A stretch of DNA of 21,940 nt from Bacteroidales bacterium. GTDB lineage: Bacteria > Bacteroidota > Bacteroidia > Bacteroidales > UBA932. The notes beneath the pieces are model-generated. The model was not told where the DNA came from, searched no databases, and worked only from the letters and a program-made list of their open reading frames with translations. The translations under genes and the position numbers were made by a program. The first letter of the stretch is position 1. Every line of letters starts with the position of its first letter. Of this stretch, positions 14,753 through 21,940 are shown one piece after another. The stretch is from the NCBI GenBank assembly GCA_004555145.1, contig SFJB01000014.1:1-21940 (forward strand), read 5' to 3'.

Positions 14753-16021
14753 ATGGAAAAGGAGAAAGTAATTACTCTGATTGACGCGTTCAAGGACTTC
14801 AAGGAAGAGAAGAACATTGACCGTCCGGTGATGATGCAGGTGCTCAAGGACGTGTTCCTCACCCAGATCGCCAAGACTTACGGCTCGTCGGACAACTTCG
14901 ACGTGATTGTCAACGTTGACAAGGGAACATGTGAGATATACCAGAACTTCGACGTGGTTGAAGAGGTGGAGAATCCACATTCCCAGATCACCCTCGCCGG
15001 CATAGAGGAGGATGGCGGCGACGCTTCCGATTATGAGATCGGGGACCAGTACTCCAAGAGCCTCCCTCTCGCCGCTTTCGGCAGACGTGGAATACTCAAC
15101 ATACGCCAGAACCTTCAGGGCCGCATTATGGACATAGAGAAGGCAAATGTCTTCAAGAAGTACTCTGAGAAAGTGGGAGAACTCTTCTACGGCGAGGTGT
15201 ACCAGTCCTGGTCCAAGGAAGCCCTCATCCTCGATGAAGACGGCAACGAGCTCCATATCCCGAAGAGCGAGCAGATTCCGGGCGAGCGCCTGAACAAGAG
15301 CGACTCCGTGCGCGCCATCATCAAGAGCGTCGAGATGCGCAACAACACTACCCCTTACATCATCCTCAGCCGTACCTCTGACGAGTTCCTCGAGAAGCTC
15401 TTCGAGCAGGAGGTTCCGGAAATCGCCGACGGTCTGATTACCGTCAAGAAGGTGGTCAGGGTGCCTGGCGAGCGCGCCAAGGTGGCAGTGGAGTCTTACG
15501 ACGACCGTATCGATCCTATCGGAGCCTGCATAGGCGTGAAAGGCGGCCGAATTATGGGTATCGTCCGCGAACTCAGGAATGAGAACATCGACGTAATCCA
15601 GTGGTCACAGAATCCTAAGCTCCTCATCCAGAGGGCGATGAACCCGGCTATCGTATCTTCTATCGATATGTCCGACAACCCTGAGGAGAAGGTAAAGGTA
15701 TTTATGCAGCCTGACCAGGTCAACAAGGGTATAGGTCGCAAGGGCGTGAACGTGGACCTCGCAAGCAAGCTCATCGGCCGCGAAATCGAGGTATATCGCG
15801 AACTCCCTAAGGGAGAGGATTCCGAAGAAGACGACGTTTTGCTCAGCGAGTTCTCAGATGTTATCGATCAGTGGATCATCGATCGCCTCGAATCCATCGG
15901 TTGCGACACTGCAAAGGCAGTGCTCGAGAAATCCCAGGCCGACATCGCCAAGCGTGCCGACCTCGAGGATGAGACCGTGGCGGATATCTTTAACATATTG
16001 AAAGCAGAATTCGAAGACTAA
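14753..16021 (+). CDS. nusA: Transcription termination/antitermination factor NusA
   Basis: A 422-residue NusA. The N-terminal RNA-polymerase-binding domain spans about 1-135. The S1 domain is about 141-207 (GELFYGEVYQSWSKEALIL through PYIILSRTS). KH1 contains GACIGVKGGRI (257-267) and KH2 contains NKGIGRKGVNV (324-334). A C-terminal helix-hairpin-helix tail follows, with no long acidic repeats. NusA binds RNA polymerase and nascent RNA and modulates pausing, termination and rRNA antitermination. It starts 3 nt after rimP and is followed by infB after 16 nt, the standard order. Because NusA often tunes its own operon, the leader hairpin before rimP is a candidate target. Confidence 0.96.
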   Translation: MEKEKVITLIDAFKDFKEEKNIDRPVMMQVLKDVFLTQIAKTYGSSDNFDVIVNVDKGTCEIYQNFDVVEEVENPHSQITLAGIEEDGGDASDYEIGDQYSKSLPLAAFGRRGILNIRQNLQGRIMDIEKANVFKKYSEKVGELFYGEVYQSWSKEALILDEDGNELHIPKSEQIPGERLNKSDSVRAIIKSVEMRNNTTPYIILSRTSDEFLEKLFEQEVPEIADGLITVKKVVRVPGERAKVAVESYDDRIDPIGACIGVKGGRIMGIVRELRNENIDVIQWSQNPKLLIQRAMNPAIVSSIDMSDNPEEKVKVFMQPDQVNKGIGRKGVNVDLASKLIGREIEVYRELPKGEDSEEDDVLLSEFSDVIDQWIIDRLESIGCDTAKAVLEKSQADIAKRADLEDETVADIFNILKAEFED

Positions 16022-16037
16022 AGCGTGATTTTAAGGA

Positions 16038-18869
16038 ATGGCAGATATAAGACTAAATAAGATTCTAAGACAATTCAATATCGGGCTCGACGACCTGGTC
16101 AAGTTTCTCAACGGCCAGGGAGTTGAGGTCGAGGCGAACCCCAATTCAAAGATAAGCGAGGAGTTCCTCCCTGCCATCACCAAGCAGTTTGGCAAGGATC
16201 TGGAGCTCAAGCAGGCCGCAGACAAGGTCGATATCAAGATTACGGAAATCATTGAGAAAGGCCGCAGGCAGCCTAAGGAAGAGGAGCTTGACGAAGAGCC
16301 GGAGCAGGAAACCATCATCAAGAGCAACACTCTTTCCGGCCCTGCCCCAGTCGCCACCCCAGTTGCCGCCCCTGTCCAGGAGCCTGAGCCTATTGTGGAG
16401 ACCAGGCCTGTAGAAGAGGAGCAGCCAAGCCCTGAAGCCGTGAAGGCGGAAGAGGAGCCTGTGTCCGAGCCCGAGCCGCAGCCTGTGGAGGACACTGTTC
16501 CCGAAAAGGAAGCCGAGCCGGAAATCGAGCCGCAGCCGGAAGAAAGCTCCGAGCCGGAAATCGTAGAAGAAGCTCTTCCGGAGCCGGAAGTGGAGCCGGA
16601 GCCTGTGGAGTCGGCCCCTCAGAAGGCAGAGGTTAAGATCGAGCCTGTGGAGAATCAGGTGGGACAACTCAAGGTGGTGGGCAAGATAGACCTCAGCCAG
16701 TTCGACCGCAAGCCGTCCAAAAAGCGCGACCGCGTCAGCAAGGGCACCCAGAAGGTGGATGTCGCAAAGGCGGGGGCTCACGTGGAGAAATCTGCGAAGA
16801 AGGACAAGCGCCAGGACCAGAAACAGGGTGGAGCTCGTCCTGACCAGAAGCAGGGAAGACCGGGACAGCCTCAGGCCAAGGACCCTAATGCCGGAAAGAA
16901 CCGTAAGCGCGACCGCGACCGCTTCAAGCCGGTGCTGACCGAGCAGGAGCAGGAGGAAATGCAGAAGGAAATCCAGAAGCAGGTCAAGGAGACTTATGCC
17001 AAGATGAACGAGGGCAAGAAGAACAATTTCGGCGCGAAGTACCGCAAGGAAAAGCGCGAGGCTTCAGCCCAGAGGACCCAGGAGGAGCTCGCAGTAGCAG
17101 CTGCGGAGCAGAAGACCTTGAAGGTCACCGAGTTCGTTACGGTAAATGACCTCGCAACCCTGATGAACAACACCCCTGTGGTGAAGGTCATCGGAGCCTG
17201 TATGAGCCTCGGTCTGATGGTATCCATCAATCAGCGTCTCGATGCCGAAACCCTCGTGCTCGTAGCGGAGGAGTTCGGATACAATGTGGAGTTCGTGACC
17301 GCCGACATCACTGAGCAGATCAACAGCAGCGAGCAGGTGGACAAGCCGGAAGACCTCCAGCCGAGACCTCCTATCATCACCGTCATGGGCCACGTTGACC
17401 ACGGCAAGACCTCGCTGCTCGACTACATACGCAAGTCCAATGTCATCGCAGGTGAGGCCGGAGGAATCACGCAGCACATAGGTGCATACAACGTGAAACT
17501 CCCTGACGGAAGGCGCATTACCTTCCTTGATACCCCGGGTCACGAAGCATTCACCGCAATGCGTGCACGCGGTGCTCAGCTCACCGACCTCGCCATAATC
17601 ATCATTGCCGCCGACGATGCCGTGATGCCTCAGACCATAGAGGCTATCAACCACGCCCAGGCTGCCAATGTGCCAATGGTGTTTGCAATCAACAAAATCG
17701 ACAAACCGGGTGCCAATCCTGACACCATACGCCGACAGCTCTCCGAGATGAACATACTCGTGGAGGACTGGGGCGGCAAATACCAGTGCCAGGAAATCTC
17801 GGCAAAGAAGGGTTTGAACGTGGAGAAACTTCTCGACAAGGTTCTCCTCGAGACCGACATACTCGAACTTAAGGCCAACCCGAACAAGCCGGCGATAGGT
17901 GCCGTGATTGAATCATCCCTGGACAAGGGCCGCGGCTACCTGGCTACGGTGCTCGTGCAGGAAGGTACGCTCCGCACCGGAGACGTGATGCTCTGCGGAA
18001 GCTACTACGGCAGGGTGAAGTCAATGTTCAACGAGCGTGGACAGAAGGTGAGTGAGGCCGGTCCTTCTACCCCTGTATCCGTGCTTGGTCTCAACGGTGC
18101 CCCGGCAGCAGGTGAAAAGTTCAATGTGCTTGCAGACGAGAAGGAGGCAAAGAGCATAGCCAACAAGCGCGAGCAGCTCCTGCGCATCCAGGGCATCAAG
18201 ACCCAGAAGCATATGACCCTCGAGGAGATCGGACGCCGCATCGCCATAGGCAACTTCAAGGAACTCAACGTCATCGTCAAGGGCGACGTGGACGGTTCAG
18301 TCGAGGCCCTGTCCGACTCACTCATCAAACTCTCCACCGAGGAGGTGAAGGTGAACGTGATCCACAAGGCTGTGGGCGGAATATCCGAGTCTGACGTGCT
18401 CCTCGCGGAGGCATCGGATGCCGTGATCATAGGCTTCCAGGTGCGTCCTACGGTTGAGGCACGCAAGGCAGCTGACCGTGAAGGCATTGAAATCCGACTT
18501 TACTCAGTCATCTACGACTGTATCAACGAAGTCAAGGATGGTATCGAGGGTATGCTCGAGCCTGAGAAGAAGGAAGAGGTCATCGCTACCGCCGAGGTTA
18601 AGCAGACCTTCCGCATCAGCAAGGTCGGCACCATCGCAGGCTGTCTCATACGCGACGGCAAGATGGTGCAGAAATCCAAGGTGCGCCTCATACGCGACGG
18701 CATCGTGGTTTATGCCGGCGAGCTTGGCTCCCTGCAGATCGGCAAGGACAGCGTCAAGGAGGTCAGCGCAGGAAAGGAGTGCGGTATGTCCATTGCAGGA
18801 TACAACGATATCAAGGATGGAGATATCATCGAGGCATTCCAGATCATCGAAATCAAGCGTACGCTCTAA
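16038..18869 (+). CDS. infB: Translation initiation factor IF-2
   Basis: A 943-residue IF2. An N-terminal IF2_N domain (about 1-60) is followed by a long Glu/Pro-rich linker (about 80-220, many EPEP units) and a Lys/Arg/Gln-rich stretch (about 225-350). A second IF2_N-like region lies at about 360-420. The GTPase domain has G1 GHVDHGKT at 451-458, G3 DTPGHE at 498-503, G4 NKID at 552-555 and a SAKKG G5 loop; domains II-IV follow and bind initiator tRNA. It positions fMet-tRNA on the 30S subunit and promotes subunit joining. The charged linker explains the length, which is normal for the phylum. It is the last gene of the rimP-nusA-infB operon and ends at a shared terminator with glyA. Confidence 0.97.
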   Translation: MADIRLNKILRQFNIGLDDLVKFLNGQGVEVEANPNSKISEEFLPAITKQFGKDLELKQAADKVDIKITEIIEKGRRQPKEEELDEEPEQETIIKSNTLSGPAPVATPVAAPVQEPEPIVETRPVEEEQPSPEAVKAEEEPVSEPEPQPVEDTVPEKEAEPEIEPQPEESSEPEIVEEALPEPEVEPEPVESAPQKAEVKIEPVENQVGQLKVVGKIDLSQFDRKPSKKRDRVSKGTQKVDVAKAGAHVEKSAKKDKRQDQKQGGARPDQKQGRPGQPQAKDPNAGKNRKRDRDRFKPVLTEQEQEEMQKEIQKQVKETYAKMNEGKKNNFGAKYRKEKREASAQRTQEELAVAAAEQKTLKVTEFVTVNDLATLMNNTPVVKVIGACMSLGLMVSINQRLDAETLVLVAEEFGYNVEFVTADITEQINSSEQVDKPEDLQPRPPIITVMGHVDHGKTSLLDYIRKSNVIAGEAGGITQHIGAYNVKLPDGRRITFLDTPGHEAFTAMRARGAQLTDLAIIIIAADDAVMPQTIEAINHAQAANVPMVFAINKIDKPGANPDTIRRQLSEMNILVEDWGGKYQCQEISAKKGLNVEKLLDKVLLETDILELKANPNKPAIGAVIESSLDKGRGYLATVLVQEGTLRTGDVMLCGSYYGRVKSMFNERGQKVSEAGPSTPVSVLGLNGAPAAGEKFNVLADEKEAKSIANKREQLLRIQGIKTQKHMTLEEIGRRIAIGNFKELNVIVKGDVDGSVEALSDSLIKLSTEEVKVNVIHKAVGGISESDVLLAEASDAVIIGFQVRPTVEARKAADREGIEIRLYSVIYDCINEVKDGIEGMLEPEKKEEVIATAEVKQTFRISKVGTIAGCLIRDGKMVQKSKVRLIRDGIVVYAGELGSLQIGKDSVKEVSAGKECGMSIAGYNDIKDGDIIEAFQIIEIKRTL

Positions 18870-18888
18870 GGCTGTCGCAAGTGCATAA

Positions 18889-18918
18889 GAAAGGCCGCTC
18901 ATCGATGGGCGGCCTTTC
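18889..18918. terminator. Bidirectional terminator between infB and glyA
   Basis: GAAAGGCCGC (18889-18898) pairs perfectly with GCGGCCTTTC (18909-18918). The stem extends by a G-T and a C-G pair to 12 bp, with an ATCGAT loop. Short T-rich stretches leave on both strands, so one hairpin can stop both converging transcripts. It lies 20 nt after infB and 19 nt after the glyA stop. Confidence 0.85.
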
Positions 18919-18936
18919 CTATTGTATGAAAGAATG

Positions 18937-20289
18937 TTAATACCTGTTCAGAGGAACGCCGGCGGTCATTTGGTTGACCTTCTTGCGTACTGACTCGAGA
19001 ACTTCGCTGTGCTCCTCCAGGCTCTTCAGCTGTTCTGCCGTAGGTACGTCTGCCTTCTTGAGGCTGAGGGCTTCGATATGCTTGTCGCAGGAGGCGAGCA
19101 CTTCGTCGATAAGCTCCACTATGCTCAGCATATCCTTCTCGCAGAAGCCGCGTGAAGTGACTGCCGGGGTGCCTACCCTGATGCCGGAGGTCTGGAATGC
19201 GCTGCGGGTGTCGAACGGAACCATATTCTTGTTCACTGTGATTCCGGCCTTCTCCAGCTGGGTCTCGGCCACACGCCCGTTCACCTGCTCGTACTTGCCT
19301 CTCAGGTCAACGAGCATCAGGTGATTGTCCGTGCCGCCGCTGACTATCTTGTATCCGCGCTTGATGAATTCATCGCACATCGCCTTGGCGTTGGAGATCA
19401 CCTGCTTCTGATAATCCACGAACTCCGGCTGCATTGCCTCGAAGAACGCTACGGCCTTGGCTGCAATCACGTGCTCCAGCGGACCTCCCTGGGTTCCCGG
19501 GAACACTGACGAATCGAGCACCTGGCTCATCTTCTTTACGACGCCCTTGGGGGTGGTACGGCCCTGAGGGTCGTCGAAGTCCTTGCCTATCAGGATGATG
19601 CCGCCTCTTGGACCGCGCAGTGTCTTGTGGGTTGTGGAGGTGACGATATGGGCATACTTGACAGGGTTCTTCAAGAGACCTGCTGCGATGAGTCCTGCAG
19701 TGTGCGCCATATCGATCCAGAGTATGGCTCCGACCTCGTCTGCAATCTTGCGCATACGCTCGTAGTCCCACTCGCGGGAATACGCTGACGCTCCGCCGAT
19801 AATGAGTTTCGGCCTGCACTCACGCGCCTTCTGCTCCATGGCGTCGTAGTCAATGTAGCCCGTCTCCGGATTGAGACCGTACGCCACCGCCTTGTAAAGT
19901 ATGCCGGATGCGTTGACCGGTGAGCCGTGGGTGAGGTGTCCGCCCTGGCTGAGGTCCAGTCCCATAAAGCAGTCACCCGGTTTGAGTATGGACATAATAA
20001 CCGCCATATTGGCCTGGGCACCGGAATGCGGCTGCACATTGGCCCACTCCGCGTCGTATATTGCCTTCAGCCTGTCGATTGCAAGCTGCTCGATCTGGTC
20101 CACGACCTCGCATCCGCCGTAATAGCGCTTGCCCGGGTAACCCTCGGCATACTTGTTCGTGCAGATGGAGCCCATTGCTCTCAAAACTTCATCGGTAACA
20201 TAATTCTCGGAAGCGATAAGCTCGAGTCCGGTTTCCTGGCGGTCCCTCTCTTTCTTGATCAGGTCCGCGATTTGAATGTCCTGTTTCAT
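18937..20289 (-). CDS. glyA: Serine hydroxymethyltransferase
   Basis: A 450-residue PLP enzyme converting serine and tetrahydrofolate to glycine and methylene-tetrahydrofolate. The PLP-binding lysine is Lys222 in [15 protein letters not shown]. The N-terminal [10 protein letters not shown] and [17 protein letters not shown], the [11 protein letters not shown] loop and [10 protein letters not shown] are all SHMT hallmarks. It is somewhat longer than the roughly 420 residues of the E. coli enzyme, mainly at the C-terminus. The gene stands alone, reading away from the RNA methylase gene with which it shares a 53-nt promoter spacer. Confidence 0.97.
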   Translation of the reverse strand: MKQDIQIADLIKKERDRQETGLELIASENYVTDEVLRAMGSICTNKYAEGYPGKRYYGGCEVVDQIEQLAIDRLKAIYDAEWANVQPHSGAQANMAVIMSILKPGDCFMGLDLSQGGHLTHGSPVNASGILYKAVAYGLNPETGYIDYDAMEQKARECRPKLIIGGASAYSREWDYERMRKIADEVGAILWIDMAHTAGLIAAGLLKNPVKYAHIVTSTTHKTLRGPRGGIILIGKDFDDPQGRTTPKGVVKKMSQVLDSSVFPGTQGGPLEHVIAAKAVAFFEAMQPEFVDYQKQVISNAKAMCDEFIKRGYKIVSGGTDNHLMLVDLRGKYEQVNGRVAETQLEKAGITVNKNMVPFDTRSAFQTSGIRVGTPAVTSRGFCEKDMLSIVELIDEVLASCDKHIEALSLKKADVPTAEQLKSLEEHSEVLESVRKKVNQMTAGVPLNRY

Positions 20290-20308
20290 ATGTGTAGAAT
20301 AATGGATA

Positions 20309-20341
20309 CAAAGATAGTAAAATAATCCTTACCTTTGCCAA
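20309..20341 (-). promoter_or_regulatory. Promoter of glyA
   Basis: On the minus strand TATCTTTG (plus positions 20309-20316) is the -7 box. TTGG at 20338-20341 is 21 nt upstream of it and is an imperfect -33 box; it abuts the -7 box of the divergent promoter. The start would be about 10-15 nt before the glyA ATG. Confidence 0.65.
20330..20337 (+). promoter_or_regulatory. -7 box of the divergent RNA methylase gene
   Basis: TACCTTTG matches TAnnTTTG. No TTTG is visible 19 nt upstream. It ends 5 bases before the GTG start codon, so the transcript would have almost no leader. Its core falls next to the glyA -33 position, so the two divergent promoters overlap and should compete. Confidence 0.55.
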
Positions 20342-20342
20342 C

Positions 20343-20876
20343 GTGAAAGACAGGAAACTATTAAATATTGAGCTCGGCCGGGTGAGGCCGGACGAATACG
20401 CTTCGCTGCCTCCGTCCGGGTTGGTGCTGGTGCTGGACAATATACGGAGCGCGCACAACGTGGGGAGCATTTTCCGCAGCGGCGACGCCTTCAAGGTGGA
20501 CAAGTTGTACCTTTGCGGCATCAGTGCCGTGCCTCCGTCCGCCGAAATCCACAAATCGGCGCTCGGCTCCGAACAGAGTATGCCCTGGGAGCACGTGGGC
20601 GACACCCTGGAACTGGTGGAACGGCTGCGAGGGGAGGGTTACACGGTAGTGAGCGTGGAACAGACCTGCAATGCCGTGCAGCTCCAGGACTTCGTGCCGC
20701 AGGAGGGCGTGCGCTACGCGCTTGTGCTGGGTAACGAGGTCGACGGGGTGCGCCAGGATGTCGTGGATGCGTCCGACTTCGCACTCGAGATACCGCAGTT
20801 CGGCTCCAAACATTCCCTGAACGTCTCCGTGAGCGCCGGTGTGGTGCTCTGGCAGTTCTGCCGTTTTGTAAAATGA
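20343..20876 (+). CDS. SpoU/TrmH-family RNA 2'-O-methyltransferase
   Basis: A 177-residue SPOUT methyltransferase with all three knot motifs: LDNIRSAHNVGSIFRSGDAF (motif 1), ALVLGNEVDGV (motif 2) and EIPQFGSKHSLNVSVSAGVVLWQF (motif 3, the AdoMet-binding trefoil knot). The Arg of NVGSIFR is the likely catalytic residue. It methylates a 2'-hydroxyl in tRNA or rRNA; the target cannot be told, and I leave the symbol blank because TrmH, TrmL and related enzymes are hard to separate by eye. Start is GTG at 20343, matching the N-terminal KLLNIELGRV expected of Bacteroidota homologues; no upstream in-frame alternative fits the promoter. It may be leaderless. It is divergent from glyA and 94 nt before groES. 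Confidence 0.92.
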   Translation: MKDRKLLNIELGRVRPDEYASLPPSGLVLVLDNIRSAHNVGSIFRSGDAFKVDKLYLCGISAVPPSAEIHKSALGSEQSMPWEHVGDTLELVERLRGEGYTVVSVEQTCNAVQLQDFVPQEGVRYALVLGNEVDGVRQDVVDASDFALEIPQFGSKHSLNVSVSAGVVLWQFCRFVK

Positions 20877-20877
20877 C

Positions 20878-20892
20878 GTGACAATTTGTCAC
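20878..20892. promoter_or_regulatory. Perfect palindrome upstream of groES (possible operator)
   Basis: GTGACAATTTGTCAC is a 7+1+7 perfect palindrome lying one base after the methylase stop and touching the putative -24 box of the groES promoter. It is a plausible regulator-binding site. It does not match the HrcA/CIRCE element, and the regulator is unknown. Confidence 0.5.
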
Positions 20893-20908
20893 TGGCACGG
20901 ACATTGAT
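20893..20908 (+). promoter_or_regulatory. Sigma54-like promoter of groES-groEL
   Basis: TGGCACG, 4 nt, TTGAT fits the sigma54 -24/-12 pattern TGGCACG-N4-TTGC(A/T), except that the -12 GC is GA. A housekeeping reading (TTTG at 20885, TATTGTGG at 20911) is poor in both box and spacing. The start would be about 20918-20921. Confidence 0.45.
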
Positions 20909-20921
20909 GTTATTGTGGCTG

Positions 20922-20938
20922 TCCGGGCGTTGCCCGGG
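20922..20938 (+). promoter_or_regulatory. GC-rich hairpin in the groES leader
   Basis: CCGGGC, GTT, GCCCGG (20923-20928 with 20932-20937) plus an outer T-G pair form a very stable short hairpin. If the sigma54-like promoter is used it lies within a few bases of the mRNA 5' end, where such hairpins often protect transcripts. No T-run follows, so it is not a terminator. Confidence 0.6.
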
Positions 20939-20970
20939 ATAAAGGATAACAATTAAAAAACAATAACATT

Positions 20971-21237
20971 ATGATCAAACCATTAGCAGACAGAGTACTG
21001 ATCGAGCCTAAGGAGGCAGAGACCAAGACAGCGGCGGGTATCTATATTCCCGACACGGCAAAAGAGAAACCACAGCAGGGAACCGTAGTTGCGGCAGGCC
21101 CGGGCAAGAAGGACGAACCGATGGAGGTGAAGGTCGGTGACCAGGTCATTTACGGAAAATACGCCGGAACCGAGGTGAACTTCGAGGACAAGAAGTATCT
21201 TATCGTGAAGCAGTCTGATATTCTGGCTGTACTTTAA
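20971..21237 (+). CDS. groES: Co-chaperonin GroES
   Basis: An 88-residue Gro[12 protein letters not shown] at the N-terminus, the mobile loop region [23 protein letters not shown] that contacts GroEL (IYI tripeptide), GTVVAAGPG, and the C-terminal half [14 protein letters not shown] with [16 protein letters not shown]. The heptameric lid closes the GroEL folding chamber. It is complete and of normal length. It is followed by groEL after 20 nt in the standard operon. The leader carries a palindrome, a sigma54-like promoter, a GC-rich hairpin and a 9-bp inverted repeat ending 1 nt before the ATG, which suggests stress control. No Shine-Dalgarno sequence is visible. Confidence 0.98.
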   Translation: MIKPLADRVLIEPKEAETKTAAGIYIPDTAKEKPQQGTVVAAGPGKKDEPMEVKVGDQVIYGKYAGTEVNFEDKKYLIVKQSDILAVL

Positions 21238-21243
21238 TCTTAT

Positions 21244-21940
<697 letters not shown>

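Noticed and set aside
16300..16640. Repetitive Glu/Pro codons in infB as a sign of error or foreign DNA
   Set aside because: A long charged linker between the N-terminal region and the GTPase domain is normal for IF2 in this phylum.
20945..20955. GGATAACAATT, identical to part of the E. coli lac operator
   Set aside because: Only one half matches and there is no partner half or LacI context; in an AT-rich leader this is chance.
20876..20971. CIRCE/HrcA operator ahead of groES
   Set aside because: The TTAGCACTC-N9-GAGTGCTAA pattern is not present; the palindrome that is there is different.

Overview
The window looks like a chromosomal segment of a Bacteroidales bacterium (phylum Bacteroidota), probably a moderately GC-rich gut lineage. 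Three things point there. Promoters match the Bacteroidota form (TTTG, about 19 nt, TAnnTTTG). Several genes are of Bacteroidota type: an archaeal-type ProS, a DUF3078 outer-membrane protein, an OmpP1/FadL-like porin, WbqC, and SpoU methylases with an IPQFGSKHSLN signature. Shine-Dalgarno sequences are rare. The species cannot be named from the sequence alone.

Layout. (1) 1-505: the 3' part of a DUF1016/YhcG-type PD-(D/E)xK nuclease gene in AT-richer DNA. A hairpin-dense spacer follows (505-753), then tRNA-Ser(UGA) on the minus strand with its own promoter and terminator. (2) 962-4140 (+): three overlapping genes for a lipoprotein peptide deformylase homologue, a GNAT acetyltransferase and a GH127/DUF1680 lipoprotein glycosidase. 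(3) 4142-7858 (-): proS, a DUF3078 protein and tilS, tightly packed and meeting the GH127 gene tail to tail. (4) 7983-11029 (+): an aromatic- and Ser/Gly-rich lipoprotein of unknown role, then an OmpP1/FadL-like outer-membrane protein. (5) 11048-14381 (+): lpxD, lpxC, lpxA and a wbqC-like gene, i.e. the early lipid A pathway. (6) 14388-18869 (+): rimP-nusA-infB behind a near-perfect promoter and a very short leader carrying a terminator-like hairpin; a shared hairpin terminator separates it from glyA (-). (7) 20289-21940: divergent glyA and a SpoU RNA methylase with overlapping promoters, then groES-groEL (groEL cut by the window end).

Most of the window is conserved core: lipid A synthesis, translation (ProS, TilS, RimP, NusA, IF2, GlyA, tRNA-Ser, RNA methylase) and protein folding. 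The unusual points are a RimP lacking its C-terminal domain; a 36-nt rimP leader that is both a terminator hairpin and a possible 12-codon leader ORF whose stop overlaps the rimP start; an LpxC without the FabZ half usual in this phylum; a peptide deformylase homologue with a lipoprotein signal; a sigma54-like promoter plus a perfect palindrome ahead of groES; and the palindrome-rich DNA next to tRNA-Ser. No CRISPR array, transposase or integrase is visible. No gene-free stretch exceeds 300 bases; the longest (506-753) is described under its own entries.
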